A DNA stretch of 55,128 nucleotides, from NCBI GenBank assembly GCA_964447175.1, contig CAYURP010000017.1:1-55128 (forward strand), in the 5' to 3' direction. The DNA is from CAYURP01 sp964447175. GTDB lineage: Bacteria; Zixibacteria; MSB-5A5; SM23-73-2. The notes below the pieces were generated by a model. The model saw only the letters and a list, made by a program, of their open reading frames with translations. It did not search any database and was not told the origin of the DNA. This document shows, piece by piece, positions 8,755 through 16,906 of this stretch. Both the position numbers and the translations under genes were made by a program. Every line of letters starts with the position of its first letter. The first letter of the stretch is position 1.

Positions 8755-9978
8755 CTATGCTTTGATCTTGAAAGGTAGTACCACTACGAAGGTTGTTTTG
8801 ATATCAGGGATGCTCTCTTTAAGATAGATTTTACCGGAGTGATAGTCCTCAACGATCCTTCTGGCTAATGAAAGGCCTAATCCCCATCCTCTTTTTTTGG
8901 TGGTGTATCCTGGACCAAAGATCTTTTTCTGTTCTCCGGAAGGTATTCCCTTTCCATTGTCCGTTACCCCCAGAAGAACCGTTTTTTGATCATCCCCCAT
9001 CTGGGTCCATACTGTGATAATTCCCTCTTTTGGATCAACTGCTTCCAAAGAGTTTTTGATTAGATTTTCCACCACCCAGGCCATGAGATCTGAGTTGATC
9101 TCTACCTCAGTTAGCGGGGAAAGTTCCTCCTTGATTTTAACACCCAAACCGTTGTGTGGAAGTTTAACTTTGAAAAAAGAAACTACATCGGAGACAACTT
9201 GATTTAAATTTACAGGTCCTAATTCAGGTAAGCTCCCGATCTGGCCAAATCGGTTAGCTATGTTTTCCAGCCTCTTTATATCTTTTTCCATATTCTGTAT
9301 GTTATCTTTATATTTAGTTTCACACTCCTCCTTTAAAAGCTCCATCCACCCTAAAAGCGAGGATAAGGGGGTGCCCAGTTGATGGGCAGTCTCCTTAGCC
9401 ATTCCCACCCAGATGGATCTCTGCTCGGATCTTTTTATGTTGCGGAAGCTGACAAAGGCTACCAGTCCCAAAAGGAAAACCACTCCTATTTGAACCAAAG
9501 GCATCCAGCGAAGCCGGGATATTATTCTGGGGTCTGCATAGTGGAGATACAGGGTGTTCTCATTGGATTCGCCATAGTAAATGGGGATGGGTTCTTTTCC
9601 CTGGTCCATTTTTTCGATTATTTGCTTTAATCTCATTTTGGATTGATAGCTGGTATCATCCCAGGGGATATCCACCTCCCGCCAGGCTTGAGGTTCGCCC
9701 TGGGCATCGGTAACTACAATGGGGAATCTGCTTTTTTGTATAACCTCATCGAAAATCAGACCGATCTCCTGGCCGGTGGTGGATTCCAGAGCAACCAGCT
9801 GCCACAGTTTGGCATAGGCATTTACTACCCGGGTGGAGTTCTCCTTGAGCTCGCTTATCACCACCTGGGTATAGTAAATAAATATGAAAGCAATCAGGAT
9901 GATGCCGATGATCATAAATCCCTTGAAAAACCAGGGATATTCGGCATATCCCCCCAGGTAGTCTTTCTTTTTGCTCAA
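8755..9978 (-). CDS. Membrane sensor histidine kinase
   Basis: The 407-residue kinase has two membrane segments (about residues 17-40 and 160-180) enclosing an extracytoplasmic sensor of about 120 residues, then a HisKA domain with phospho-acceptor His199 in KETAHQLGTPLSS, and an ATPase domain with N-box (VVENLIKNSLEA), G1 (VTDNGKGIPSG) and G2 (GWGLGLSLARRI). The H-box wording is characteristic of kinases common in Bacteroidota. There is no receiver or DNA-binding domain. Its start codon overlaps the serS stop by 4 bases, so it is the last gene of the polysaccharide-serS run. The nearest response regulator is the PorX-like protein about 2 kb away, which makes a PorY/PorX-type pair plausible but unproven. 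Confidence 0.87.
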   Translation of the reverse strand: MSKKKDYLGGYAEYPWFFKGFMIIGIILIAFIFIYYTQVVISELKENSTRVVNAYAKLWQLVALESTTGQEIGLIFDEVIQKSRFPIVVTDAQGEPQAWREVDIPWDDTSYQSKMRLKQIIEKMDQGKEPIPIYYGESNENTLYLHYADPRIISRLRWMPLVQIGVVFLLGLVAFVSFRNIKRSEQRSIWVGMAKETAHQLGTPLSSLLGWMELLKEECETKYKDNIQNMEKDIKRLENIANRFGQIGSLPELGPVNLNQVVSDVVSFFKVKLPHNGLGVKIKEELSPLTEVEINSDLMAWVVENLIKNSLEAVDPKEGIITVWTQMGDDQKTVLLGVTDNGKGIPSGEQKKIFGPGYTTKKRGWGLGLSLARRIVEDYHSGKIYLKESIPDIKTTFVVVLPFKIKA

Positions 9979-11246
9979 CTTATCTCCTCTATCCCGTTCA
10001 TATAAGGTCTTAAAGCCTGGGGAATTATAACTGTTCCCTTTTTGGTCTGGTAGTTCTCCAGAAGGGCAATCACGGTGCGAGGCAAAGCCACCCCTGATCC
10101 ATTAAGGGTATGAACCAGACGGGGCTTGGCATCAGGTTTTTCTTTATATTTGGCTCCCATTCTTCTGGCTTGAAAATCCTCATAATTACTGCAGGATGAT
10201 ACTTCGAGATAATTATTTAAACCAGAAGCCCATACCTCGATATCATAGCATTTGGATGCGGCAAAGCTTAAATCTCCGGTACAAAGAGCTCTTACCCTAT
10301 AGGGAAGACCCAGAAGCTGTAACACCTCCTCAGCATCTTGGGTCAAGCTCTCCAGCTCCTGGTATGAGGTTTCCGGTTTCACGAATTTGACCAGCTCCAC
10401 CTTGTCGAACTGGTGAACCCGGATCATTCCCCGGGTATCCTTGCCATACGCTCCTGCCTCTCGCCTGAAACAGGCAGTGTAAGAACAATAATACAATGGC
10501 AGGTCATCCCCGTTTAGGGTTTCTTGCCGGTGAATGTTAGTTACCGGAACCTCAGCTGTGGGAATTAAAAAGAGGTCATCACTTTCCAAAAGATACATAT
10601 CCTCCTCAAGTTTTGGCAGCTGACCGGTTCCGGTCATACAATCTCGGTTGGAAAGAAAAGGGGGAGAGATCTCTTTATACCCGTGTTTTCTGGTGTGTAA
10701 ATCCAGCATGAAATTTATTAAACCCCTTTCCAGTTTGGCTCCCATCCCTTTTAACATCAGAAAACCTGAACCAGCAACTTTGGAAGCCCGGGTGAGGTCT
10801 AGAATGTCCAGTATCTTTCCGATCTCCCAGTGAGGTCTGGGCTCAAAATCAAACTCAGGGATATTACCCCAGGACCTTATGACCACATTGCAGCTTTCAT
10901 CGGCTCCCACCGGAACTGAGGAGTGAGGTATATTGGGGATCCTTAAAAGGAGCTTCTGGATTTCATCCTCCAGTTTTTTTCTTTCCCGGTCCTGATCAGA
11001 GATCCTCTGGGAAAGCTCTCTCATCCTTTTTATCTCGTCTTCAGTATTTTTGCCCTCTTTTTTCATCTGGGCGATCTTTTCCGAGCACACGTTCTTTTCG
11101 TGTTTTGATTTCTCATTTTCGGATATAATCGACCTCCTTTTTTTGTCCAGATCCAGAAGTTTACTTATATCCACCTTCTCATTTTTGTTCTTAGCCCCTT
11201 GTTTTACCGTATCCAGATTCTCTCTGATAAATTTTAAATCAAGCAT
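9975..11246 (-). CDS. serS: Seryl-tRNA synthetase
   Basis: SerRS charges tRNA-Ser (and tRNA-Sec) with serine. The 423-residue length is normal. The N-terminal long coiled-coil arm (about residues 30-100, rich in K and E) is followed by the class II catalytic core: motif 2 includes TACFRREAGAYGKDTRGMIR and motif 3 is NGSGVALPRTVIALLENYQ. The HQFDKVELVKF segment is also conserved. The start overlaps the end of the fused transferase gene by 8 bases, and the stop overlaps the kinase start by 4, so an essential translation gene appears embedded at the tail of a polysaccharide operon. An internal promoter is likely but I cannot identify it. Confidence 0.97.
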   Translation of the reverse strand: MLDLKFIRENLDTVKQGAKNKNEKVDISKLLDLDKKRRSIISENEKSKHEKNVCSEKIAQMKKEGKNTEDEIKRMRELSQRISDQDRERKKLEDEIQKLLLRIPNIPHSSVPVGADESCNVVIRSWGNIPEFDFEPRPHWEIGKILDILDLTRASKVAGSGFLMLKGMGAKLERGLINFMLDLHTRKHGYKEISPPFLSNRDCMTGTGQLPKLEEDMYLLESDDLFLIPTAEVPVTNIHRQETLNGDDLPLYYCSYTACFRREAGAYGKDTRGMIRVHQFDKVELVKFVKPETSYQELESLTQDAEEVLQLLGLPYRVRALCTGDLSFAASKCYDIEVWASGLNNYLEVSSCSNYEDFQARRMGAKYKEKPDAKPRLVHTLNGSGVALPRTVIALLENYQTKKGTVIIPQALRPYMNGIEEIS

Positions 11247-13641
11247 TTCTTCTCCTCATTAAAGGCAGAAAAATTGATCCCAGCAATACCTTTAAATCTA
11301 AAAACAATGATAGATTCTCAGCATATCTAAGGTCGTATTCCAATCTCTGTGCAAAGGAATTAGATGAATCCTTTCCATACAAGATATCGGAGGGTCCTGA
11401 CTGTAGATTAGCCAGGTTGAGAAGTCCGGGTTTAACCACCAGCCTCTTAGAATAAAAAGGGATTTCAGAGGTAAGTTTTTGAAAATCTTTTTGCGTATGA
11501 GGTTCAGGGCCCACTAAACTCATCTCACCCTTTAAAACGTTGATTAGAGAGGGTAAAATCTCCAGACCTGAGTCTCTTATGAATTTGCTCCAGGAATTTT
11601 CAGGATGATAGAAAAAGATGGGATCAGGACTTAAATTTTCCTCTTTTTCATTGATTTTAAATTTATATAATCTGAAGGTCCTATTTTTTATTCCCTTACA
11701 CTCCCTCTGTATCAAAGCTTGTGAGCTATTGCGTATTCTGGTAACCAGCCAGGATAATAATAAAAGAGGAGAGGACACCAAAAGGAGAAAAAATGCCAAG
11801 GCTAAGTCGAACAATCTTTTAAGACCCCATTCCCAGGCTCTGAGCTGGGAGGGATAAAGCCGTAAAAGAAAAGGGTAATTGAGCCTGGAGGTTCTGTTTC
11901 CTCTGTACCAGCTCTTCAGCTTTGGCGTTATCTTAAATGTGACCTCAATATCATTTACATTTTCTAGGATACGATTTAAAGATCCAGAGAAATCTGGCTC
12001 CAGGGCAATCAGGATGTCTTGTACCCGGTAAACCTTTACGATTTCATCCAATATCTCCAAATTTCCTAGAACTTTTAATCCCTCAAATTCCTTCTCTTTT
12101 GTTTCAGAATTATCACCAACCAATCCCATAACCTGGTAACCCAGATGGGGATTGGAGCGGACATCTCCGAGCAAAGATTTAGCGTTTTCTCCAACACCTA
12201 CAATTATTGCCCGGTGAAAAGCATCGCCTTTGGAATAATAACTTCTCTCAAAGAAAAGTATCAAAGTTCTTTCCAATCCCAGAAAGAAAAACAGCAAAAA
12301 ACCATAGACCAGAAGAAAAAACCAGGATTTAAAGGAAAGGTAGGAAGGATTTACGGTAAGAAGCACAAACACCCCGATTCCGGTGCCCACAATTTTTGCA
12401 ATGCTTTTCCAAAGATCCTGAAGCAGCTGGTCCCAGGAAACCTCATAAAGCCCTAAAATAGCAAAAAGGTTCAGCCAAAAAAGAGTAATCCAGATAGCAG
12501 GGCCAACATACTCGGAGAGGGGAATAAACATTTGAGTTGAGATCAGGCCGGATTTAAACTTCAACCAATAGAAAAGAAGGAAAACTATGTTAATCACCAG
12601 GACATCACAGAAGATTAAAAGGAGCTTCTCTTTAAGGTTGATGAAGTTTCTGTGAAGGTGAACGCCGAAAATGGTCAAACCCAAACCAGCAAAGACAAAA
12701 ACTAAAACCTTAGTCGGTGATTCGAAAAACAAGTATATCAGCACACCCAATCCACCCAGAATCGCACAAATGGAGTAGATCCACCAGATGACCTTGGTTC
12801 TTTCCACTCCCATATTAGCAATACGGGGAGGAGAATTGTTGTAATCCGCCATATAGATTTTCCGGCCCTCCCGTACCCGCATCAGAGTGACAAAGGAGAT
12901 ATCAAAGATAGGATAACTTAGAATCATTATAGGCACCAAAAGGGTCAAAGGCGAGGGATTGTATTTGGCAAATAAAATACCCAAAGCAGCCAGAACGAAT
13001 CCGTTAAGCATGCTTCCCGCATCACCCAGAAATATCTTAGCTGGTGGCAGATTATAACGGAGGAACCCGGCCAACGATCCCATCATAGCCAGGGAGATAA
13101 TTATCATTATGGGATTTGCCGAAAAAACACCCAGAATCATAAAAGCGAAAGCGGAGATAAAGGTGAGTCCTCCGCATAAACCATCCATAGCATCCAGGAA
13201 ATTCACAGCGTTCATCAGACCGGTAAGCCATAATAAAAGCACAACCAAATCCAGGGTGGTGCCGGTCAAAATTCCCTGAGAATGACTTAAGAAGATAAAA
13301 AGAAAAGCTGCTACCAGTTGACCCAAGAATTTTAAGCTGGGTGAGAGCCCTTTTCTATCATCAATTAATCCAACCAGAACAACGGCTGCACCTCCTATAA
13401 TCAAGGCTTTTAATTCATCTCCCAGAGGCTGGTTAAGCAACAGAATAGCCAGAAAAACTGCAATTAAAAAGCCTATAAAGACTGCTTCACCACCTAAAAC
13501 GGGAGTAGGACGGAGATGCCTTTTTAGAGTAGTGGGATAATCCAGAAAATTGTACCTTGTCGCTACTTTAATAAAAAAGGGTACTAATATAAATGTAGTT
13601 GTAAATGAGATTATAAAGATAAGAGGATAGTAGATTGACAT
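11239..13641 (-). CDS. Fused WecA-type and WbaP-type sugar-phosphate transferase
   Basis: At 800 residues this joins two families that normally act separately to load the first sugar phosphate onto undecaprenyl phosphate. Residues 1-about 325 are a multi-pass WecA/MraY-like domain with Asp94-Asp95, NFLDAMDG (147-154) and LGDAGS (205-210), but the usual HxHH loop is replaced by NNSPPR (268-273). Residues about 335-800 follow the WbaP/EpsL plan: further membrane helices, a Rossmann-like region (476-545), KRLFD (608-612) and KGEMSLVGPEP (704-714). Here too the signatures are altered: the DELP dyad region reads LEILP (693-697) and KFRTM reads KFKIN. It closes the polysaccharide cluster. Either half may initiate the repeat unit; the C-terminal half looks catalytically doubtful. 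Confidence 0.85.
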   Translation of the reverse strand: MSIYYPLIFIISFTTTFILVPFFIKVATRYNFLDYPTTLKRHLRPTPVLGGEAVFIGFLIAVFLAILLLNQPLGDELKALIIGGAAVVLVGLIDDRKGLSPSLKFLGQLVAAFLFIFLSHSQGILTGTTLDLVVLLLWLTGLMNAVNFLDAMDGLCGGLTFISAFAFMILGVFSANPIMIIISLAMMGSLAGFLRYNLPPAKIFLGDAGSMLNGFVLAALGILFAKYNPSPLTLLVPIMILSYPIFDISFVTLMRVREGRKIYMADYNNSPPRIANMGVERTKVIWWIYSICAILGGLGVLIYLFFESPTKVLVFVFAGLGLTIFGVHLHRNFINLKEKLLLIFCDVLVINIVFLLFYWLKFKSGLISTQMFIPLSEYVGPAIWITLFWLNLFAILGLYEVSWDQLLQDLWKSIAKIVGTGIGVFVLLTVNPSYLSFKSWFFLLVYGFLLFFFLGLERTLILFFERSYYSKGDAFHRAIIVGVGENAKSLLGDVRSNPHLGYQVMGLVGDNSETKEKEFEGLKVLGNLEILDEIVKVYRVQDILIALEPDFSGSLNRILENVNDIEVTFKITPKLKSWYRGNRTSRLNYPFLLRLYPSQLRAWEWGLKRLFDLALAFFLLLVSSPLLLLSWLVTRIRNSSQALIQRECKGIKNRTFRLYKFKINEKEENLSPDPIFFYHPENSWSKFIRDSGLEILPSLINVLKGEMSLVGPEPHTQKDFQKLTSEIPFYSKRLVVKPGLLNLANLQSGPSDILYGKDSSNSFAQRLEYDLRYAENLSLFLDLKVLLGSIFLPLMRRRNA

Positions 13642-13723
13642 ATCCTTTGTATTGGTTTATTCTAATGTTAGACTAATGATAAGTTTAAATTCATATTAAA
13701 TTTCCAGCTCTTATCTTTAATAA

Positions 13724-14953
13724 TTAACTATCCTGGAGAGTTTTTACAAGTATTTTTTCCAGTCTTTCAGCCTGGATTTTTCTGGAGAAATACTTCTCCA
13801 CGTAAGATCTACCGTTTTTCCCAAACTCTTTGCATAATTCAGGATGGTTATATAAAAACAGAATAGCGTCTTTGATACCGATGACATTTTCCGGCTCCAC
13901 CCATACTCCGGCTTGAGCTTTTTCCAGATGTTCCTTAGCCTCTCCCTCCACAGACAAAACAATTGGACGCCCGCAAGCCCAAGCCTCAAACATTTTAACA
14001 GGAAGAGCAGACCTGAAGAATTTCTTCTTTCTCACCGGCACCAGACAAATGTCCGCTGCTGCGATCAATTCCAGGATTTCCTGTCTGGGTTTTTCCTCCT
14101 GGATATTGAGGTTATTCAGTCCGTAAGATTCATTAAGTTTTTTTATCTTTTCTATATCCGGTCCATTGCCAACCAGTAAAAACCGGATCTGTTCTGTTCC
14201 CTTGAGCAAGCGAGCAACCTCAACTAAAGTGTCAATACCATGAGCCAGTCCGATGGTCCCGAAATATAGGGCCAAGAATTTATCTTTATACCCCATCTTT
14301 TCTTTAGAGGGTTCATTTTCCGGGAAATACTTGAAAAACTGAATGTTAACTCCATTAAAGACAACTTCAATTTTTTCCGGGTGGATAGATTTTTTCTGAA
14401 TCAAGAAAGAAAGACCCTGGGTGGCTACGATTATTTTATCAGCTTCCCTGTAGCAGAGGTTTTCGATTTTCTGGGAGAGTCGTATCAGGGTCTTATTTTT
14501 CAGTTGACCCAACACAATAGCCGCATCCGGCCAGATATCTCTAACCTCGAAGATGAATTTGGAGTTTTTGATCCAGCTGATGAAATAGCCGGCCAGACCC
14601 ACAAATAATGGTGGTGAAGTAGCATATACCAGATCGAATCTTTTATTAATCTTTAATCCAGCCAAAACAGAACTTACCATGAAACTTAGATATAACGATA
14701 TTCTGTTTATGAAACTTCTTTCAGGTGAAGCTTTGACATATGATCTGATTACCTCAATTCCTTTTAACCTTTTCTTTTCGAAGAGTTTGAATCTATAGGT
14801 ATTTGGAACAATTCCTGAAGGATAGTTAGGAAATTCAGTAATAACCGTGACCTGGTGACCTAACCTTTTGAGATTTCTTACCATCTCAAAGGCTCTGGCT
14901 TCACCAGCACCTAACTCGGGAGGAAAATATTGGGTCAGATAAAGAATTTTCAT
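13724..14953 (-). CDS. GT4-family glycosyltransferase (WbuB-like)
   Basis: The 409-residue protein has a GT-B fold plan. The N-terminal half opens with LYLTQYFPPELGAGEARA, typical of WbuB-type GT4 enzymes, and contains EVRDIWPDAA, another mark of that group. The C-terminal half has the nucleotide-sugar region FGTIGLAHGIDTLVEVA and the acceptor-side LPVKMFEAWACGRPIV. It should add one sugar to the lipid-linked repeat unit on the cytoplasmic face of the inner membrane. Donor and linkage cannot be read from sequence. It lies 4 bases after the next upstream glycosyltransferase, consistent with one transcript. Confidence 0.87.
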   Translation of the reverse strand: MKILYLTQYFPPELGAGEARAFEMVRNLKRLGHQVTVITEFPNYPSGIVPNTYRFKLFEKKRLKGIEVIRSYVKASPERSFINRISLYLSFMVSSVLAGLKINKRFDLVYATSPPLFVGLAGYFISWIKNSKFIFEVRDIWPDAAIVLGQLKNKTLIRLSQKIENLCYREADKIIVATQGLSFLIQKKSIHPEKIEVVFNGVNIQFFKYFPENEPSKEKMGYKDKFLALYFGTIGLAHGIDTLVEVARLLKGTEQIRFLLVGNGPDIEKIKKLNESYGLNNLNIQEEKPRQEILELIAAADICLVPVRKKKFFRSALPVKMFEAWACGRPIVLSVEGEAKEHLEKAQAGVWVEPENVIGIKDAILFLYNHPELCKEFGKNGRSYVEKYFSRKIQAERLEKILVKTLQDS

Positions 14954-14957
14954 CGAT

Positions 14958-15944
14958 TCATCTCAGATTGTTAATAAGAGAGACCAGAAATTTTTCCCTC
15001 TTTTCTAAAGGGAATAGGTTTTTTATCCGATCTCTTGCTTTTTTCCCCAAATTTGAATTCTGTGATAAAGCAGCTTTAACGGTTGACGCCAAATGGTCAG
15101 AGGTTAGTTCTTTCAGATACAACCCACAGCCGCCCACCACTTCGGACAATGCAGCAACCCTGCTAACCACTGGAATGCATTCACAAAGCATAGCCTCGGC
15201 TAAGGAACACCCAAAAGCTTCATGCTGAGATGCTTGTACATATACTTTAGCCCTTCGGTAAAGGTCCACAAGTTCATCAGAACTTATCTGGTTTAAGAAA
15301 CTAACATTTGGTGAAGCGATCGACTTGAGATGCTGTATGGAATCATCCTCCCATTTTCCTACTAATGCAAACTGAATTTGAGGTAGAAAATGCGCGCTTT
15401 CCACGAATAATTTTAGTCCCTTTCTTAAAAGATTTGAATAAGAGATTTTACCAACAGTTAGAACTAAAGGCTCCTTTTTCACATTCCGGTCTGTGTGGTA
15501 GATGTTAGTGTCAAAACCTAAATAAACTAACTTTATCTTGGAGGAGTCTGCTTTAGCATTTTTGATTGTTTCCTGTGTATCACTTTGGGAGAAAGTTAAA
15601 ATCAAAGTTGCCCATCTTAATGTTAGAACCGGACACCATTTTTTCCACCAATTGATGGTGTTACCATATTTTATTTCTGGACAAAAAGCTACATCATAAC
15701 CTCCAGCTACAACCATTCCTTTTCTGCCTACAATTTTACAGAGAATCATTGCTAGGAAAGAATGCAGACTTGCAAACCAGCTGAAAACCAAATTGCTCCA
15801 CAAAATACCTCGGAAAATACAGAAAAGATCAGTCAGTTTGGAATACCTGGCTATCCTCACCTCAAAGTGTTTCCTCAGAATCTTCAGATCATTCGCAATA
15901 AAGGGGGCCATTTCTTTATTGTAAATAAAGAGAATTTTTTTCAT
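14958..15944 (-). CDS. GT4-type glycosyltransferase
   Basis: The 328-residue protein is shorter than typical GT4 enzymes (about 360-400), mainly in the N-terminal domain. The C-terminal domain is clear: VLTVGKISYSNLLRKG, then the EAFGCSLAEAMLCECIPVV segment, which carries the E-x7-E retaining motif, and a distal ALSEVVGGCGLYL. It probably extends the polysaccharide repeat unit at the inner membrane. It starts 7 bases after the GT2 gene stop and ends 4 bases before the next glycosyltransferase. Donor sugar unknown. Confidence 0.82.
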   Translation of the reverse strand: MKKILFIYNKEMAPFIANDLKILRKHFEVRIARYSKLTDLFCIFRGILWSNLVFSWFASLHSFLAMILCKIVGRKGMVVAGGYDVAFCPEIKYGNTINWWKKWCPVLTLRWATLILTFSQSDTQETIKNAKADSSKIKLVYLGFDTNIYHTDRNVKKEPLVLTVGKISYSNLLRKGLKLFVESAHFLPQIQFALVGKWEDDSIQHLKSIASPNVSFLNQISSDELVDLYRRAKVYVQASQHEAFGCSLAEAMLCECIPVVSRVAALSEVVGGCGLYLKELTSDHLASTVKAALSQNSNLGKKARDRIKNLFPLEKREKFLVSLINNLR

Positions 15945-15951
15945 AGTTCTC

Positions 15952-16884
15952 TTAATCCAATTTTTGGAAAATCAGTTTGAATGACTTCACATATCCTTCT
16001 AATCTACTTTGTTTCTCCTTCTCATTCACATTTATTTTCATATTAATAATAATCACCTTAGCTAAAAGCTCAAGAAAAGAAATAGATTTCAAAAGCAACA
16101 AGGATATACCGCTTCTGTATTTTTGAGTCAAATAAAACCTTTTGAAATAAAATGAGTATATTTTTCTGGCAACATTTTTTTTCATACTTGCTCCCCCAAA
16201 ATGAAATATGCAAATGTGGGGTAAATAGATGACTTTCCATCCCCTTTTTTGGACACGGAGACACCAATCGACATCCTCTCCATAAAGAAATATTTTCTCA
16301 TCCAGATAACCAATCTCTTTTATAGTTTTTTTTCTGATCATTAAACAAGCCCCAGTTACCCAGCCAACTTTCATGGCGCCGTTGGACTGACTCAGATAAC
16401 GAATACGGTAACGATCAATGTATCTTTTGAAAAAGGGTATGCTGCGAAACCCTGAAATTATCTCGTCAATTAAAGTTGGATTGGGAAAAGCTGAAGCCTC
16501 TAAGGAACCATCTGGATTAATAATCTTACAACCCGAGATACCAACATCCTCTTTAGCTTCCATGAATTCAATCATCTTGTCTATAGATATCTCCATAACT
16601 TTAGTATCAGGATTTAAAAGCAAGGCAAATTTCCCCCTCATTTTTTTTAATCCCTGGTTGGTAGCTTGGGCGAAGCCTTTATTACTTTGATTTAAAATCA
16701 ACTTAATCTGAGGAAATCTTTGCCTGACTAATAGGGCACTACCATCTGTGGAGGCATTGTCTATTACGATGACCTCAAATTCCCAAGTTGGTGGATATCG
16801 AAACAAAGACTCTAAACATCCCAGTAAAAGATCTTTAGTATTCCAATTAACAATGATAATGGACAAATCCATGTTTGCAGACAT
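15952..16884 (-). CDS. GT2-family glycosyltransferase (rhamnosyltransferase-like)
   Basis: This is a GT-A fold enzyme of 310 residues. The start DLSIIIVNWNTKDLLLGCL is the classic GT2 opening, followed by VIDNASTDGSALLV (nucleotide binding), NKGFAQATNQGL and the metal site LLNPDTKV. Later, GWVTGACLMIRKKTI and FLYGEDVDWCLRVQKRGW are characteristic of the WbbL/RfbF-like GT2 subgroup, many of which are rhamnosyltransferases. The tail has a hydrophobic segment that could anchor it to the membrane. It is in series with the other glycosyltransferases of the locus. The rhamnose assignment is only by subgroup resemblance. Confidence 0.88.
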   Translation of the reverse strand: MSANMDLSIIIVNWNTKDLLLGCLESLFRYPPTWEFEVIVIDNASTDGSALLVRQRFPQIKLILNQSNKGFAQATNQGLKKMRGKFALLLNPDTKVMEISIDKMIEFMEAKEDVGISGCKIINPDGSLEASAFPNPTLIDEIISGFRSIPFFKRYIDRYRIRYLSQSNGAMKVGWVTGACLMIRKKTIKEIGYLDEKIFLYGEDVDWCLRVQKRGWKVIYLPHICIFHFGGASMKKNVARKIYSFYFKRFYLTQKYRSGISLLLLKSISFLELLAKVIIINMKINVNEKEKQSRLEGYVKSFKLIFQKLD

Positions 16885-16906
16885 ATGTGAAACCTAAGTT
16901 AACTAT

